From assembly GCF_001298265.1 (NCBI RefSeq), contig NZ_LGSZ01000015.1, positions 1 through 42,956 of the forward strand: 42,956 nucleotides of DNA, in the 5' to 3' direction. The number at the start of each line of letters is the position of its first letter. Positions within the stretch are counted from its first letter, which is position 1. The notes under the pieces were generated by a model that saw only the letters and a list, made by a program, of their open reading frames with translations, had not been told where the DNA came from and did not search any database. Position numbers and translations under genes: made by a program. Shown in pieces: positions 23,954 to 33,644 of this stretch. The DNA comes from Allobosea vaviloviae. Lineage in GTDB: Bacteria > Pseudomonadota > Alphaproteobacteria > Rhizobiales > Beijerinckiaceae.

Positions 23954-24502
23954 TCAAACGCCTCCGCCCTGAGCGATCCGCTCGATCAGCTCTTCCGTGG
24001 TCTTCGGCGGCTCCGGCTCATAGGTCGGCTTGCCCGTGCGGACGACGATGACGAACTCGTCGATGATGGCGATCAGCAGGATCGCGAGGCCCAGCACCAT
24101 GCCCATCTGCGGAATCCAGAGCGGAACCGAAACGACGCCGGTCGACATGTCGAAATACTGCCAGGAATCATAGGCGAGCTTGCTGGCCTGAAAGGTGAAA
24201 TAGGCGATGAATGTGGCGGCTACAGCGAGGGAGAACAGCTCTGCTGCGCGCTTCGCCCGGCCATGCAGACGCTCCAGAAGCAGGCCGACGCGGATCATCT
24301 CGCCGCGCTTGAAGGTGTGCGCCAGGCCGAGGAAGGCCATCGCGACCAGAGACCATCCGGCGAAATCGTCGCCCGACGGCACGTTGAAATTGATCTCCCG
24401 GCCAACGGAGAGGATCATCATCAGCACGAAGATGGTGATCAGCGACAATCCGGCGAGATAGCCGGCGGAAAGGTACAGCAGATCGAGTGCGCGGCGGATC
24501 AT
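23954..24502 (-). CDS. dctQ: TRAP transporter small permease
   Basis: A 182-residue DctQ subunit with four hydrophobic helices: about 8-28, 44-62, 84-104 and 126-148. It has the typical GLAHTFKRGEMIRVGLLLERL between the second and third helices. It acts as a scaffold for DctM in the inner membrane. ATG 24502 gives the usual N-terminus (MIRRALDLLYLSAGYLAG); ATG 24532 would add ten residues and is possible. First gene of the operon, transcribed from the divergent regulatory region at about 24620-24675. Confidence 0.92.
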   Translation of the reverse strand: MIRRALDLLYLSAGYLAGLSLITIFVLMMILSVGREINFNVPSGDDFAGWSLVAMAFLGLAHTFKRGEMIRVGLLLERLHGRAKRAAELFSLAVAATFIAYFTFQASKLAYDSWQYFDMSTGVVSVPLWIPQMGMVLGLAILLIAIIDEFVIVVRTGKPTYEPEPPKTTEELIERIAQGGGV

Positions 24503-24621
24503 GCCTGCGATTCCACAGAGGGCGCGCCCCATGCGCTGCCGGTTGCCAGGACTCGTTGCATCATCGCATCCTCCGTCTCATAACAGGCCGGCCCCTCAGC
24601 CATGTTCCCGTCACAATTGCG

Positions 24622-24673
24622 ATCGTACCCCCCGAATCCTCCTTGTCAACAACACATCGACAATTTATCGATG
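24622..24673. promoter_or_regulatory. Divergent promoters and operator between TRAP and oxoprolinase genes
   Basis: Minus strand: -35 TTGACA (24649-24644) and -10 TACGAT (24627-24622), spaced 16 bases, point to dctQ. Plus strand: -35 TTGTCA (24643-24648) and -10 TATCGA (24666-24671), spaced 17 bases, point to the oxoprolinase gene. The two -35 boxes overlap. A perfect inverted repeat, CATCGA-N7-TCGATG (24655-24673), covers the plus-strand -10. A regulator bound there could control both directions. No dedicated regulator gene adjoins this region; the marR gene at 20992 is one candidate. Confidence 0.6.
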
Positions 24674-24720
24674 AAACGTCAGCGACCACTGGCTGACGCA
24701 GAGCGAGAGGGATGCTGGGG

Positions 24721-27700
24721 ATGTCGTCTTCGCGTTGGGACTTCTGGATCGACCGGGGCGGGACCTTCACGGATGTGATCGGCCGTGATCCCTCAGGCAA
24801 ACTTCACGCCAGAAAGCTTCTGTCCGAGAATCCGGGGGCCTATCGCGACGCGGCCGTGCAGGGAATCCGCGACCATCTCGGCCTGAAGGCCGGCGAACCG
24901 ATCCCGGCAGGACTCGTGGGCGAGGTCCGTATGGGCACCACCGTCGCGACCAACGCGCTGCTGGAGCGCAAGGGCGACCGCACGCTGCTGGTGACCACGA
25001 AGGGATTCCGCGACGCGTTGCGCATCGGCTATCAGGCGCGGCCCGATATCTTCGCCAAGGAGATCATCAAGCCCGAGCAGCTCTATGACGACGTCGTCGA
25101 GATCGACGAGCGGGTTCTGTCGGACGGGGTGATCGAGCAGGCGCCGGACGAAGCCGCGATCCGCGCGGCGCTGCAGGCGCAGTACGATGCCGGCTTCCGC
25201 GCTGTCGCCATCGCCTTCATGCATGCCTATCGCTATCCCGCTCATGAACAGCTCGCGGCCAGGATCGCGCGCGAGATCGGCTTCCCGCAGGTCTCCGTCA
25301 GCCACGAGGTCTCGCCGCTGATCAAGCTGGTCGGGCGCGGCGACACCACGGTGGTCGATGCCTATCTCTCGCCGATCCTCAGCCGCTACGTGGCGCAGGT
25401 TTCGGAGGAACTCGACATCGCCCGCACCGGCGCGCGGCTGATGTTCATGATGTCCTCGGGCGGTCTCACCGCAGCCGAGCTGTTCCAGGGCAAGGACGCG
25501 ATCCTGTCTGGCCCCGCTGGCGGCGTCGTCGGCCTCGCCGAGACCGGCCGCTCGGCCGGTTTCGACAAGGTGATCGGCTTCGATATGGGCGGCACCTCGA
25601 CCGACGTCGCGCATTTCGACGGCGAATATGAGCGCGCCTTCGAGACCGAGGTCGCCGGCGTGCGGATGCGCGCGCCGATGATGCTGATCCACACGGTCGC
25701 GGCCGGCGGCGGCTCGATCCTGCATTACGACGGCGCGCGGTTTCGCGTCGGCCCGGATTCGGCCGGCGCCAATCCGGGGCCTGCCGCCTATCGGCGCGGC
25801 GGGCCACTCGCCGTCACCGATGCCAATGTCATGGTCGGCAAGCTGATCCCGGCCTATTTCCCGCCGATCTTCGGCGAGAAGCGCGATCAGCCGCTCGATG
25901 TGGAGGCGGTGAAGGCGAAGTTTGCAGCGCTCGCAGCCGAGGTCGGCGATGGCCGTTCAGCTGAGGAAGTCGCCGACGGCTTCATCCAGATCGCGGTCGC
26001 CAACATGGCCGAGGCGATCAAGAAGATCTCGGTGCAGCGCGGCTACGACATCACGCGCTATGCGCTGAACTCGTTCGGCGGCGCGGGCGGTCAGCATGCC
26101 TGCCTCGTGGCCGATGCGCTCGGCATCAAGACGGTGCTGCTGCATCCGTTTTCGGGGCTGCTGTCGGCCTATGGCATGGGCCTCGCCGAAATCCGCTCGA
26201 CGCGGACGGCGGCGCTCGATGTCGCACTGGACGGTGCCGCTCCGGCTGCCGTCGAGGCGCTCGCGGCAGGCCTTGCCGCGGAGACGAGGGCGGAGGTGTC
26301 GGGGCAGGGCGTGCCGGATGGCGACATCGTCATCCTGACCCGCGCTCATGTCCGCTATGCCGGCACGGACACTGCGATCGCGGTGGCGGCCGGCCCGACC
26401 GATGCGATGAAGGCCGCCTTCCAGGCCGCGCACAAGGCGCGCTTCGGCTTCATGGACGAGACCAAGGCACTCGTCATCGAGGCGGTCGAGGTCGAGGCGA
26501 TCGGCGGCGGGGCGAAGTTCGAGGAGGCGTCCGCGGCGGAGACGGCGGGCGAACCCGTCGCGGCCGAGACGACGCGCGTCTTCTCCAGGGGACAATGGCA
26601 CGAGGCGCGCATCGTCCGGCGCGAGGCGATGCAGCCCGGTCAGGGCGTCGCCGGACCCGCGATCATCATCGAGCCGAACCAGACCGTTGTGGTCGAGGAT
26701 GGCTGGAGCGCGAAGCTCACGGCCAAGGACCACCTCGTGCTGGTGCGCTCCAAGGCGCTGGTCCAGAACGCCGCGATCGGCACCAGGGCCGACCCGGTGA
26801 TGCTGGAGATCTTCAACAACCTGTTCATGTCGATCGCCGAGCAGATGGGCGTGACGCTGCAGAACACAGCCTATTCCGTGAACATCAAGGAACGGCTCGA
26901 CTTCTCCTGCGCGGTGTTCGACCCCACCGCCTCGCTCGTTGCCAACGCGCCGCATATGCCGGTGCATCTCGGCTCGATGGACAAGTCGGTCGAGACCGTC
27001 ATCAAGAACAACCCCGTCATCAAGCCGGGCGACGTCTACTGCCTGAACGCGCCCTATAATGGCGGCACGCATCTGCCCGACATCACGGTCTGCACGCCGG
27101 TCTTCGATGCGCAGGACAAGGAGATCCTGTTCTGGGTCGCCAGCCGCGGCCACCATGCCGATGTCGGCGGGACGGCGCCGGGCTCGATGTCGCCGCTGGC
27201 GACCGTGATCGAGGAGGAGGGAGTCTATATCGACAACTTCAAGATCGTCGACCAGGGCCGCTTCTGCGAGGACGAGCTGGTCGCGATCCTGACCGGCGCG
27301 CGCTATCCGGTGCGCAACGTCGTGCAGAACGTCAATGATCTCAAGGCGCAGATCGCAGCCAATGCGAAGGGCGTCGCCGAACTCGAGAAGATGATCGCCT
27401 CCTTCGGGCTCGATGTCGTGCAAGCCTATATGGGCCATGTCCAGGACAATGCGGCCGAGAGTGTCGCAAGGCTTCTCGCCAAGCTGCACGATTGCGAATT
27501 CACCTATCCGATGGACCAGGGCTGCGCGATCAAGGTCAAAATCAGCATCGACCGCGACAAGCGCGAGGCGACGGTGGATTTCACCGGCACCTCCGCGCAG
27601 CGGCCCGACAACTTCAACGCGCCGGCCCCGGTGACCCGGGCCGCCGTGCTCTATGTCTTCCGCGTCATGGTCGATGATGCCATCCCGATGAATGCCGGCT

Positions 27701-28320
27701 GCCTGCGGCCGATCAAGATCATCATCCCCGATGGCTCGATGCTGTCGCCGCGCTATCCCGCCGCCGTCGTGGCGGGGAATGTCGAGGTCTCCCAGGCCGT
27801 GACGAACACGCTGTTTGGCGCGCTGGAGGCGATGTCGGCCTCGCAGGGCACGATGAACAACCTGACCTTCGGCAACGACCAGTACCAGTATTACGAGACG
27901 ATCTGCTCGGGCTCGCCGGCCGGACCGGGCTTCCACGGCACGTCGGGTGTCCATGTGCACATGACCAATTCGCGCCTGACCGACCCGGAGATCCTGGAGA
28001 CGCGCTTTCCCGTCGTGCTGGAGGATTTCCACATCCGCGCCGGCTCGGGCGGGCGCGGCGAGTGGAACGCCGGGGACGGCACGAGCCGCACCATCCGTTT
28101 CCGCAAGGCGATGGACTGCGCCATCCTGGCCTCGCACCGCAAGGTCCGGCCCTTCGGCGTGAAGGGTGGCGAGGCGGGGCAGGTCGGCAAGACGACGGTG
28201 CGACGTCTGACGGGCGTGGTTGAAGAGCTGAAACCCTCAGACCAGACCTGGCTCGAAGCCGGCGAGGCGGTGACGGTGCTCACGCCGACGGCCGGGGGGT
28301 ATGGCAAGGCGAAGGGCTGA
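24721..28320 (+). CDS. 5-oxoprolinase / hydantoinase A-B fusion
   Basis: A roughly 1199-residue ATP-dependent amidohydrolase equivalent to fused HyuA and HyuB, the length of eukaryotic OPLAH. It opens [19 protein letters not shown] (nucleotide-binding loop) and has [14 protein letters not shown] (about 73-86). [19 protein letters not shown] and [38 protein letters not shown] lie near 285-365. The HyuB half begins about residue 690 ([20 protein letters not shown]), with [12 protein letters not shown] and [24 protein letters not shown] 24721 is chosen because GAGAGGG ends nine bases before it; ATG 24712 abuts that motif. Its likely role is opening 5-oxoproline or a hydantoin, supplied by the divergent TRAP transporter; exact substrate is inferred. 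Confidence 0.93.
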   Translation: MSSSRWDFWIDRGGTFTDVIGRDPSGKLHARKLLSENPGAYRDAAVQGIRDHLGLKAGEPIPAGLVGEVRMGTTVATNALLERKGDRTLLVTTKGFRDALRIGYQARPDIFAKEIIKPEQLYDDVVEIDERVLSDGVIEQAPDEAAIRAALQAQYDAGFRAVAIAFMHAYRYPAHEQLAARIAREIGFPQVSVSHEVSPLIKLVGRGDTTVVDAYLSPILSRYVAQVSEELDIARTGARLMFMMSSGGLTAAELFQGKDAILSGPAGGVVGLAETGRSAGFDKVIGFDMGGTSTDVAHFDGEYERAFETEVAGVRMRAPMMLIHTVAAGGGSILHYDGARFRVGPDSAGANPGPAAYRRGGPLAVTDANVMVGKLIPAYFPPIFGEKRDQPLDVEAVKAKFAALAAEVGDGRSAEEVADGFIQIAVANMAEAIKKISVQRGYDITRYALNSFGGAGGQHACLVADALGIKTVLLHPFSGLLSAYGMGLAEIRSTRTAALDVALDGAAPAAVEALAAGLAAETRAEVSGQGVPDGDIVILTRAHVRYAGTDTAIAVAAGPTDAMKAAFQAAHKARFGFMDETKALVIEAVEVEAIGGGAKFEEASAAETAGEPVAAETTRVFSRGQWHEARIVRREAMQPGQGVAGPAIIIEPNQTVVVEDGWSAKLTAKDHLVLVRSKALVQNAAIGTRADPVMLEIFNNLFMSIAEQMGVTLQNTAYSVNIKERLDFSCAVFDPTASLVANAPHMPVHLGSMDKSVETVIKNNPVIKPGDVYCLNAPYNGGTHLPDITVCTPVFDAQDKEILFWVASRGHHADVGGTAPGSMSPLATVIEEEGVYIDNFKIVDQGRFCEDELVAILTGARYPVRNVVQNVNDLKAQIAANAKGVAELEKMIASFGLDVVQAYMGHVQDNAAESVARLLAKLHDCEFTYPMDQGCAIKVKISIDRDKREATVDFTGTSAQRPDNFNAPAPVTRAAVLYVFRVMVDDAIPMNAGCLRPIKIIIPDGSMLSPRYPAAVVAGNVEVSQAVTNTLFGALEAMSASQGTMNNLTFGNDQYQYYETICSGSPAGPGFHGTSGVHVHMTNSRLTDPEILETRFPVVLEDFHIRAGSGGRGEWNAGDGTSRTIRFRKAMDCAILASHRKVRPFGVKGGEAGQVGKTTVRRLTGVVEELKPSDQTWLEAGEAVTVLTPTAGGYGKAKG

Positions 28321-28333
28321 CGGCTGAGTTGCG

Positions 28334-28437
28334 CGTCATTCTCGGGCGAAGCGAAGCGCAGACCCGAGAATCTCAGGACCGAAGAAGGCGCCGTAGATTT
28401 CTCGTCACGAGATGCTCGGGTCAAGCCCGAGCATGAC
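28334..28437. repeat. CGTCAT...ATGACG palindromic element, copy 3 (TCGGG subtype)
   Basis: Starts CGTCATTCTCGGGC, with a left hairpin TTCTCGGGC...GACCCGAGAA (28339-28370), a roughly 40-base middle, and a right hairpin ATGCTCGGGTCAAGCCCGAGCAT (28412-28434 in total, given by its arms ATGCTCGGG and CCCGAGCAT), ending ATGACG. It lies 13 bases after the oxoprolinase stop. Confidence 0.85.
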
Positions 28438-28511
28438 GGCCGCGCACCGGGCGCTCTGGAAAGCCTGCCGAAACGGGCTTAGCTCAAAGCCTTCCAACAT
28501 GGAGACGGCCC

Positions 28512-29207
28512 ATGCCCCAGACCTGGATGATCACCGGCGCCAATCGCGGCATCGGGCTCGCGCTGACGATGGAACTGGTACGCCGGGGCGACCATGTCGT
28601 CGCCGCGGCGCGCGATCCCTGGGGCGGCGCGCTGGCCGAACTCGCGGCCGAGCGTGTCGGCGGCATCACGCCGCTGGAACTCGACGTGACCTCCGATGAG
28701 AGCGTCGCCGCGGCCAGTGCGGCGCTCGCGGGCAAGCCCATCGACGTGCTCCTGAACAATGCCGGCGTCTATGGTCCGCGCGACCGGCAGAGCGCCTTCG
28801 AGATGGATTTCGACGCCTGGCGCGAGGTCTTCGAGGTCAATGTCTATGCGCCGCTTCGGGTCGCGCAGGCCTTCCTGCCGAATGTCGAGGCGGGGGCGGG
28901 CCGCAAGATCGCGACGATCTCCAGCCGCATGGGCTCGATCGGCAGCAACCCGGCCGGCAACATCGCCTATCGTTCGTCGAAGGCGGCGGTGAACATGACG
29001 ATGGTGGCGTTCGGCGATGCGGTGAAGGACCGTAATGTCAGCGTGCTCTTGTTCCATCCCGGTTGGGTCCGCACCGACATGGGCGGCGGCGGCGCCGATA
29101 TCGCACCGTCGGAGAGCGCGGCGGGCCTGATCGCGACGATCGATGGGTCAGGCATGGCGCAGACCCAGAGCTTCCGGACCTGGCAGGGCGAGACGATTCC
29201 CTGGTAG
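28512..29207 (+). CDS. Short-chain dehydrogenase/reductase (CsgA/C-factor-like)
   Basis: A 231-residue SDR. TGANRGIGLAL (about 7-17) binds the cofactor, followed by LELDVTSDESV and LLNNAGVYG (about 77-85). The catalytic set is serine in ISSRMGSIGS (about 135-144) and Y-x3-K in AYRSSKAAVNMTM. The C-terminal HPGWVRTDMGGGGADIAPSESAAGLI is typical of the C-factor/sniffer-like group. GGAG at 28502 supports ATG 28512. It lies alone between a repeat element and the chemoreceptor gene. Substrate unknown. Confidence 0.92.
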   Translation: MPQTWMITGANRGIGLALTMELVRRGDHVVAAARDPWGGALAELAAERVGGITPLELDVTSDESVAAASAALAGKPIDVLLNNAGVYGPRDRQSAFEMDFDAWREVFEVNVYAPLRVAQAFLPNVEAGAGRKIATISSRMGSIGSNPAGNIAYRSSKAAVNMTMVAFGDAVKDRNVSVLLFHPGWVRTDMGGGGADIAPSESAAGLIATIDGSGMAQTQSFRTWQGETIPW

Positions 29208-29284
29208 AGCGCTCCTTGGCGGCAAGGTCGATAACCGGCTAACATATTGAGTTTCATCGCTTTTGTGGCCTGCGTTAACCTCGC

Positions 29285-29308
29285 GTTCGTTCGCATCTGC
29301 GAAAGAAC
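29285..29308. promoter_or_regulatory. Imperfect palindrome upstream of chemoreceptor gene
   Basis: GTTCGTTCGCA (29285-29295) and TGCGAAAGAAC (29298-29308) are reverse complements at 10 of 11 positions with a two-base centre, 14 bases before ATG 29323. It may be an operator or a 5' leader hairpin that occludes the start. Confidence 0.4.
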
Positions 29309-29322
29309 AGACCTCTTCGACG

Positions 29323-31014
29323 ATGGCGGCCATGACGATGCGTAGACTGGGTTTGACGGCGAAGATCACGGTGCTCTTCGCGCTTCTGAGCGTGGCAGCC
29401 GGTCTTGGCCTGATCAGCGCGGTGAGCGGCTTCGATGCCGTGCGGCGCATCGACCGGGAAGGCCTCGACCAGCTCGAACTCGCCAACCGCGCGGCGTTGC
29501 TGACCAACCGGGTGACCCAGGCCTCACTGCTCAGCCGCTTCGAGGAAGGCGCGACCGCCCGTGACATCGAGGCGGCGCTCGACCAGCTCGACGGCGCGGT
29601 GGAGCTGGTCGATTCGGCGCGGTCTAGCCTGATGTCGTCGCTGCCGGCGGCTATGGTGGACGCGAACCCGACACTTGATCCGAGCCTGAAAACCTTCATG
29701 TCTTTCCAGCGCGACATCGTCGAGATCGGGCGTCGCATTTCCACCAAGGCGGCGCGGGTGGAGGCGGGAGCGGACGCTGCGCGGGAGAACGTGCGCCAGA
29801 TCATCGGGACGACATCGACGATGCGCGACGACCTCGGGCGCATGGCTCGTGACGCCACCAGAAGGGCCACCGATCTGGCCAATGAGGTTCGGCAGCGCAC
29901 CATCGCGATCGCATTGCTGCTGCCGCTGGCCGGGGGCTTTCTGGCGTTCCTCCTGCTCAGGGCGCATCTGACCCGCCCGCTGCGTGATCTGATGGCGGTG
30001 ATCGCCCGCGCCACCTCGTCCAATACGTTGATCGATGTTCCCCATCAGGGCCGGGCCGACGAGATCGGACAACTCGCCAGGACGGTCCGGACGCTTAGCG
30101 AGGTTCGGGCGACCCTGGTGACCCGCGAGGCCGAGGCCGATCTGGCGCAGCAGCACCGGCAGGCGCGGACGCAGGATCTCGAACGCATCGCGGACGAGTT
30201 CGAACTGCGCCTGGGGGCGTTGCTTGGCGAGATCGCCGATTCAAGTGAGGTGTTGCGCGCTGCGCTGCAGGACTCGGCCGTGCGGGTCCATCAGGTCTCG
30301 AAAAGTGCCGCGACGGCGGCTTCCTCCGTGAAAGGCGCCGGCATCGATGCGCAAAACAGCACCGAGGCCGCCTTGCGGCTGGAGCATGTCATCGGACAGA
30401 TCAATGCCGAGGTCAGGCGGGTCTCGGTGATGGCGACGGCGGCGACGCAGGAGGCGGCAGGCACCTCCGCCCTCGTCGAGCGCCTGACCGACAATGCTTC
30501 GCAGATCCGCGACGTGGTCGGGCTCATCGAGGCGATCGCGCGCCAGACCAATCTGCTGGCGCTCAACGCTGCGATCGAGGCGGCGCGCGCCGGCGCCCAT
30601 GGTCGCGGATTTGCGGTCGTCGCAAACGAGGTCAAGGATCTGGCGAGCCAGACGGGCGAGGCGACGGCCAAGATCGTCGCGCGGATCTCGCTCGTCAAGG
30701 AGGCGCTGTCGCATGCTGCCGGGGCGGTTTCGGCGATCGCGACCAGCGTCGGCGCGGTGGAGCAGACCAGTACCGAGATTTCGACGATGGTCGGCTCCCA
30801 GGCAGAACTGCTCGGCTCGCTCGGCGAGACCGTATCGCGCATCTCCGACGTGACCGGAACCGCCGCAGGCGCCATGGAGGAGATCGCGGTCGCCAACGCC
30901 CAGAGCGTCAGCCAGGCCGACATGGGGGCGGCCAGCGCGCGGGCCCTCGACGAGCGCATCGGGACGTTGCAGCGCGAGGCCTTCGATTTCGTGCGGCGAC
31001 TGCGCGCCGCGTGA
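29323..31014 (+). CDS. Methyl-accepting chemotaxis protein
   Basis: A 563-residue transmembrane chemoreceptor. TM1 is at about 13-35. The periplasmic helical region (36-190) shows no recognisable CACHE or PAS fold and looks like a four-helix bundle. TM2 is at about 193-215, then HAMP ([18 protein letters not shown]...[16 protein letters not shown]). The signalling tip near 410-460 has [43 protein letters not shown], the conserved CheA/CheW contact. There is no C-terminal CheR/CheB tether pentapeptide. Several nearby ATGs (29323, 29332, 29338) are possible starts; the longer frame from 29263 includes a palindromic site. No che genes adjoin it. Ligand unknown. Confidence 0.93.
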   Translation: MAAMTMRRLGLTAKITVLFALLSVAAGLGLISAVSGFDAVRRIDREGLDQLELANRAALLTNRVTQASLLSRFEEGATARDIEAALDQLDGAVELVDSARSSLMSSLPAAMVDANPTLDPSLKTFMSFQRDIVEIGRRISTKAARVEAGADAARENVRQIIGTTSTMRDDLGRMARDATRRATDLANEVRQRTIAIALLLPLAGGFLAFLLLRAHLTRPLRDLMAVIARATSSNTLIDVPHQGRADEIGQLARTVRTLSEVRATLVTREAEADLAQQHRQARTQDLERIADEFELRLGALLGEIADSSEVLRAALQDSAVRVHQVSKSAATAASSVKGAGIDAQNSTEAALRLEHVIGQINAEVRRVSVMATAATQEAAGTSALVERLTDNASQIRDVVGLIEAIARQTNLLALNAAIEAARAGAHGRGFAVVANEVKDLASQTGEATAKIVARISLVKEALSHAAGAVSAIATSVGAVEQTSTEISTMVGSQAELLGSLGETVSRISDVTGTAAGAMEEIAVANAQSVSQADMGAASARALDERIGTLQREAFDFVRRLRAA

Positions 31015-31042
31015 GCAGAGTCGGCGCCATCGCTCTCGTCAT

Positions 31043-31102
31043 CTCTCCTGTCTTCATCTCTCCTGCCGTCACCGCTCTTTCCGTCACCACTCTTGCCTTC
31101 GG
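31043..31102. repeat. Degenerate 15-bp tandem repeat
   Basis: Four consecutive 15-base units: CTCTCCTGTCTTCAT, CTCTCCTGCCGTCAC, CGCTCTTTCCGTCAC and CACTCTTGCCTTCGG. They lie between the chemoreceptor stop and the helicase start. The plus strand is pyrimidine-rich. Function unknown. Confidence 0.6.
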
Positions 31103-31153
31103 CGCGCGACTCGTCCCCATCTGCGGCATGATTCCGCTTTTCCCCTTTCAAGC

Positions 31154-32245
31154 ATGAGCTGGTCGCCGCAACAGGATGCTGCGCTGAGCGCGGTCGCGCG
31201 CTGGCTGCAGGCCGGCGAGCCGCAGCTGTTCCGGATGTTCGGCTATGCCGGTACGGGCAAGACCACGCTTGCGCGCCACATCGCCGAGGCGGTCGACGGC
31301 GATGTCGTCTTCGCCGCCTTCACCGGCAAGGCCGCACTGGTGCTGCGCAACAAAGGCTGCGTCGGCGCGCAGACCATCCACTCGCTGATCTACCGTTCGC
31401 GCGGCGTCGACGAGGAAAGCCCGACCTTCGTGCTCAACCGCGAAAGCGCGGCGGCCAAGGCCAAGCTCATCATCATCGACGAATGCTCGATGGTCGACGA
31501 GGATCTCGGCCGCGACCTGCTCTCCTTCGGCACGCCCGTGCTGGTGCTGGGCGACCCGGCGCAGCTTCCGCCCGTCAAAGGCGGCGGCTTCTTCACCGAG
31601 ACCGAGCCCGACATCATGCTCACCGAGGTTCACCGCCAGGCGGCCGATAACCCGATCGTGCGGATGTCGATGACGGTGCGCGAGGGCGGGCGGCTCGATG
31701 TCGGCGAGTATGGGCCCAGCCGTGTGATCCGCCGCAGCGAGGTCGATCCGCAATTGGTGATGAGCGCCGACCAGGTTCTGGTCGGCATGAACAAGACGCG
31801 GCGCAACTACAATGCCCGCATGCGGCAGATCATGGGCCGGACCGAGACCGTGCCGGTCGCGGGCGAAAAGCTCGTCTGCCTGCGGAACGACAAGAGCAAG
31901 GGGCTGCTCAATGGCGGCTCCTGGATCGTGCAGGAGCTGAAGACCTCGAAGAAGGGGCTCGTCAGCATGCGGGTCACGCCGGAGGACGATGCATCCGCCA
32001 AGCCGGTCAAGGTGTCCGTACTGCCCAACTTCTTCGACGGCACCGAGGACGAAATCCCCTGGGAGCTGCGCAAGCACACCGACGAATTCACCTTCGGCTA
32101 CGCGCTCACCGTCCACAAGGCGCAGGGCTCGCAGTGGAACGACATCGTTCTGTTCGACGAGAGCTTCGCCTTCCGCGAGCACCGGGCACGGTGGCTTTAT
32201 ACCGGGCTGACGCGAGCTGCGGAGACGATCACCGTGGTGGTTTGA
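31154..32245 (+). CDS. SF1B (RecD/Dda-like) DNA helicase
   Basis: A compact 363-residue superfamily 1B ATPase. Motif I is GYAGTGKTTLA (30-40), motif II IIIDECSMV (about 106-114) and motif III GDPAQLPPV (about 130-138). EVHRQ (motif IV) lies near 159. The UvrD-like C-terminal segment FGYALTVHKAQGSQWNDIVLF (motif V) and RWLYTGLTRAAETI (motif VI) complete the set. All helicase motifs are intact, but there is no RecD N-terminal domain and no RecB/C partner. Size resembles T4 Dda, a 5'-3' helicase, and the direction here is inferred. Stands alone, between tandem repeats and palindromic copy 4. Confidence 0.9.
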   Translation: MSWSPQQDAALSAVARWLQAGEPQLFRMFGYAGTGKTTLARHIAEAVDGDVVFAAFTGKAALVLRNKGCVGAQTIHSLIYRSRGVDEESPTFVLNRESAAAKAKLIIIDECSMVDEDLGRDLLSFGTPVLVLGDPAQLPPVKGGGFFTETEPDIMLTEVHRQAADNPIVRMSMTVREGGRLDVGEYGPSRVIRRSEVDPQLVMSADQVLVGMNKTRRNYNARMRQIMGRTETVPVAGEKLVCLRNDKSKGLLNGGSWIVQELKTSKKGLVSMRVTPEDDASAKPVKVSVLPNFFDGTEDEIPWELRKHTDEFTFGYALTVHKAQGSQWNDIVLFDESFAFREHRARWLYTGLTRAAETITVVV

Positions 32246-32251
32246 GAGCCT

Positions 32252-32332
32252 CGTCATGGTCGGGCTTGACCCGACCATCTCGGAAACCAGCTAACTGGTC
32301 ATGAGATTCTCGGGTCAGGCCCGAGAATGACG
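32252..32332. repeat. CGTCAT...ATGACG palindromic element, copy 4 (TCGGG subtype, inverted)
   Basis: Starts CGTCATGGTCGGG with a left hairpin GGTCGGGCTTGACCCGACC, then a roughly 30-base middle, then ATTCTCGGGTCAGGCCCGAGAAT and a terminal ATGACG. Orientation is opposite to copies 2 and 3. It begins 6 bases after the helicase stop and separates it from the convergent anti-sigma gene. Confidence 0.85.
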
Positions 32333-32355
32333 CTCGGATCAGGGGCTGTTGACCC

Positions 32356-33102
32356 TCACAACGCCTGCGACGTCGTCCCCTTCGCCACGATCGGGCCGGT
32401 CGGGCGGCCTGTCGGCGAGCCTGTCGCGTTCTCGATCGTGATCTCGAAGAGCTGGTTGGTGCCCAGCGGCAGCTGGTCGAGCCGCAGAGGCGTGGTGCGG
32501 GCGCGGTCGATCAGCCCGACGGAGCGGGGGCCCACAGTGCGGTCCCAGAGCGTCCAGATTTCCAGCGCCTTGCCTTCGGGCACCGCGATGTTCTGCAGCG
32601 GCACCATCTCGACGCGGCCATCGGGATAAGTGTTGACGACGGCGGCCGCGACGCTCGCCTCGGTCAGCAGCACCGCGACCATGACCGGCTGGCGCTTGGC
32701 GCGATCGAGCGCGCCATTCAGGCCGATGGCGAGCAGGATCGCCGCCAGCGCGCCGGCGAGCGCGGCGCCGCGCCAGATGAACAGGTTGTTCCACCAATCG
32801 GCAAGCGTGTTGCCAGCCTTGAGCGCCTTGAGCCGGCCGCGTTCGGCTGCGGGCAGGATCGCCGCGATCTCGGCCTCGATCCGGGGCCAGAGGCCGGGCG
32901 AGGGCGGAATCGGCCGAGCGGTGGCGTCGATCGCGGCAAGGTGCCCGCGCCAACTCTCGACGGAGGCCGCGAGCGCAGGCTCGCGCTCGATGCGCTGCTC
33001 CAGCGCAGTGCGGTCAGCGCCTTCGACGAGGCCGAGCACATATTCACCTGCGAGCGCGTCTCGCTCCTGCGGTGTCGCGTTCATATCCGACGAGGGGTTC
33101 AT
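32356..33102 (-). CDS. Membrane anti-sigma factor (RskA family)
   Basis: A 248-residue single-pass membrane protein. The cytoplasmic N-terminal region (EYVLGLVEGADRTALEQRIEREPALAASVESWRGHLA) resembles anti-sigma domains without the zinc His/Cys set. One transmembrane helix lies near residues 105-125 (GAALAGALAAILLAIGL). The periplasmic RskA C-terminal domain contains GRVEMVPLQNIAVPEGKALEIWTLWDR...LGTNQLFEITIENATGSPTGRPTGPIVAKG. ATG 33102 overlaps the sigma-factor stop as ATGA, so translation is coupled; a GTG at 33111 is less likely. It would sequester the co-encoded sigma factor until degraded by regulated proteolysis. Confidence 0.92.
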   Translation of the reverse strand: MNPSSDMNATPQERDALAGEYVLGLVEGADRTALEQRIEREPALAASVESWRGHLAAIDATARPIPPSPGLWPRIEAEIAAILPAAERGRLKALKAGNTLADWWNNLFIWRGAALAGALAAILLAIGLNGALDRAKRQPVMVAVLLTEASVAAAVVNTYPDGRVEMVPLQNIAVPEGKALEIWTLWDRTVGPRSVGLIDRARTTPLRLDQLPLGTNQLFEITIENATGSPTGRPTGPIVAKGTTSQAL

Positions 33103-33644
33103 CCGAGGCACTCCTTCAGGGAGATCAGCGAGCGCCTGATCCAGGATTTGACGGTGCCGATCGGCAGGGCGAGCTTGCCGGCGATTTCGCCATGGGTCAG
33201 GCCCTGGACGAAGGCGAGCAGCACGAGGCCGCGCCGCTGAGGCGGCAGGGTCTCCATGCAGGCGTGCAGCGCCTTGGCGTCCGACAGCTTCGACATCACG
33301 GTCTCGGGATCGTCCTCTTCGCTAGCGGTCTCTTCGCCAATGGGGGCATCGCTCGTTTCCGTCCGCTTCTCATCACGCAGGATCGAAAGAGAGCGGTTGC
33401 GCAGGATCGCATAGATCCAGGTCAGGCCGGCGCCGCGCTGCGGATCGAACCGCGCGGCATGCCGCCAGATCAGGACAAAGGCATCCTGCACCGCCTCCTC
33501 GGCCAGCGCGCGGCGCTTCAGCATACGCTGCGCCACACCGATCATACGCGCCGACTCGGCGTCATAGATGCGGCGGAGCGCGGATTTATCTCCTGCCGCG
33601 CAAGCCAGCAGCGCCGCCTCGATCTCACCAGCCGTCTGCGTCAA
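33099..33644 (-). CDS. ECF RNA polymerase sigma factor
   Basis: A 181-residue sigma-70 family ECF factor. Region 2 (RRIYDAESARMIGVAQRMLKRRALAEEAVQDAFVLIWRHAARFDPQRGAGLTWIYAILRNRSL) covers about 24-86. Region 4 (LPPQRRGLVLLAFVQGLTHGEIAGKLALPIGTVKSWIRRSLISLKECL) covers about 132-180. A variable acidic linker lies between them. The start appears to be TTG at 33644 (TTGACGCAG...); no ATG lies close. It pairs with the RskA-type anti-sigma factor by a four-base overlap and is divergent from the DUF4394 gene, a likely regulon member. Confidence 0.93.
   Translation of the reverse strand: MTQTAGEIEAALLACAAGDKSALRRIYDAESARMIGVAQRMLKRRALAEEAVQDAFVLIWRHAARFDPQRGAGLTWIYAILRNRSLSILRDEKRTETSDAPIGEETASEEDDPETVMSKLSDAKALHACMETLPPQRRGLVLLAFVQGLTHGEIAGKLALPIGTVKSWIRRSLISLKECLG

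Noticed and set aside
24712..24720. ATG 24712 as start of the oxoprolinase
   Set aside because: The GAGAGGG motif directly abuts this ATG, leaving no spacer; ATG 24721 has proper spacing. The difference is only three residues and not certain.
25957..28137. 726-codon minus-strand frame opposite the oxoprolinase gene
   Set aside because: No recognisable domain and low-complexity His/Arg/Asp content. The plus strand encodes a full, well-conserved hydantoinase A-B fusion.
31154..32245. RecBCD or antiphage system around the helicase
   Set aside because: Only a single small SF1B helicase is present. Neighbours are a chemoreceptor and a sigma/anti-sigma pair; no nuclease partner is encoded.
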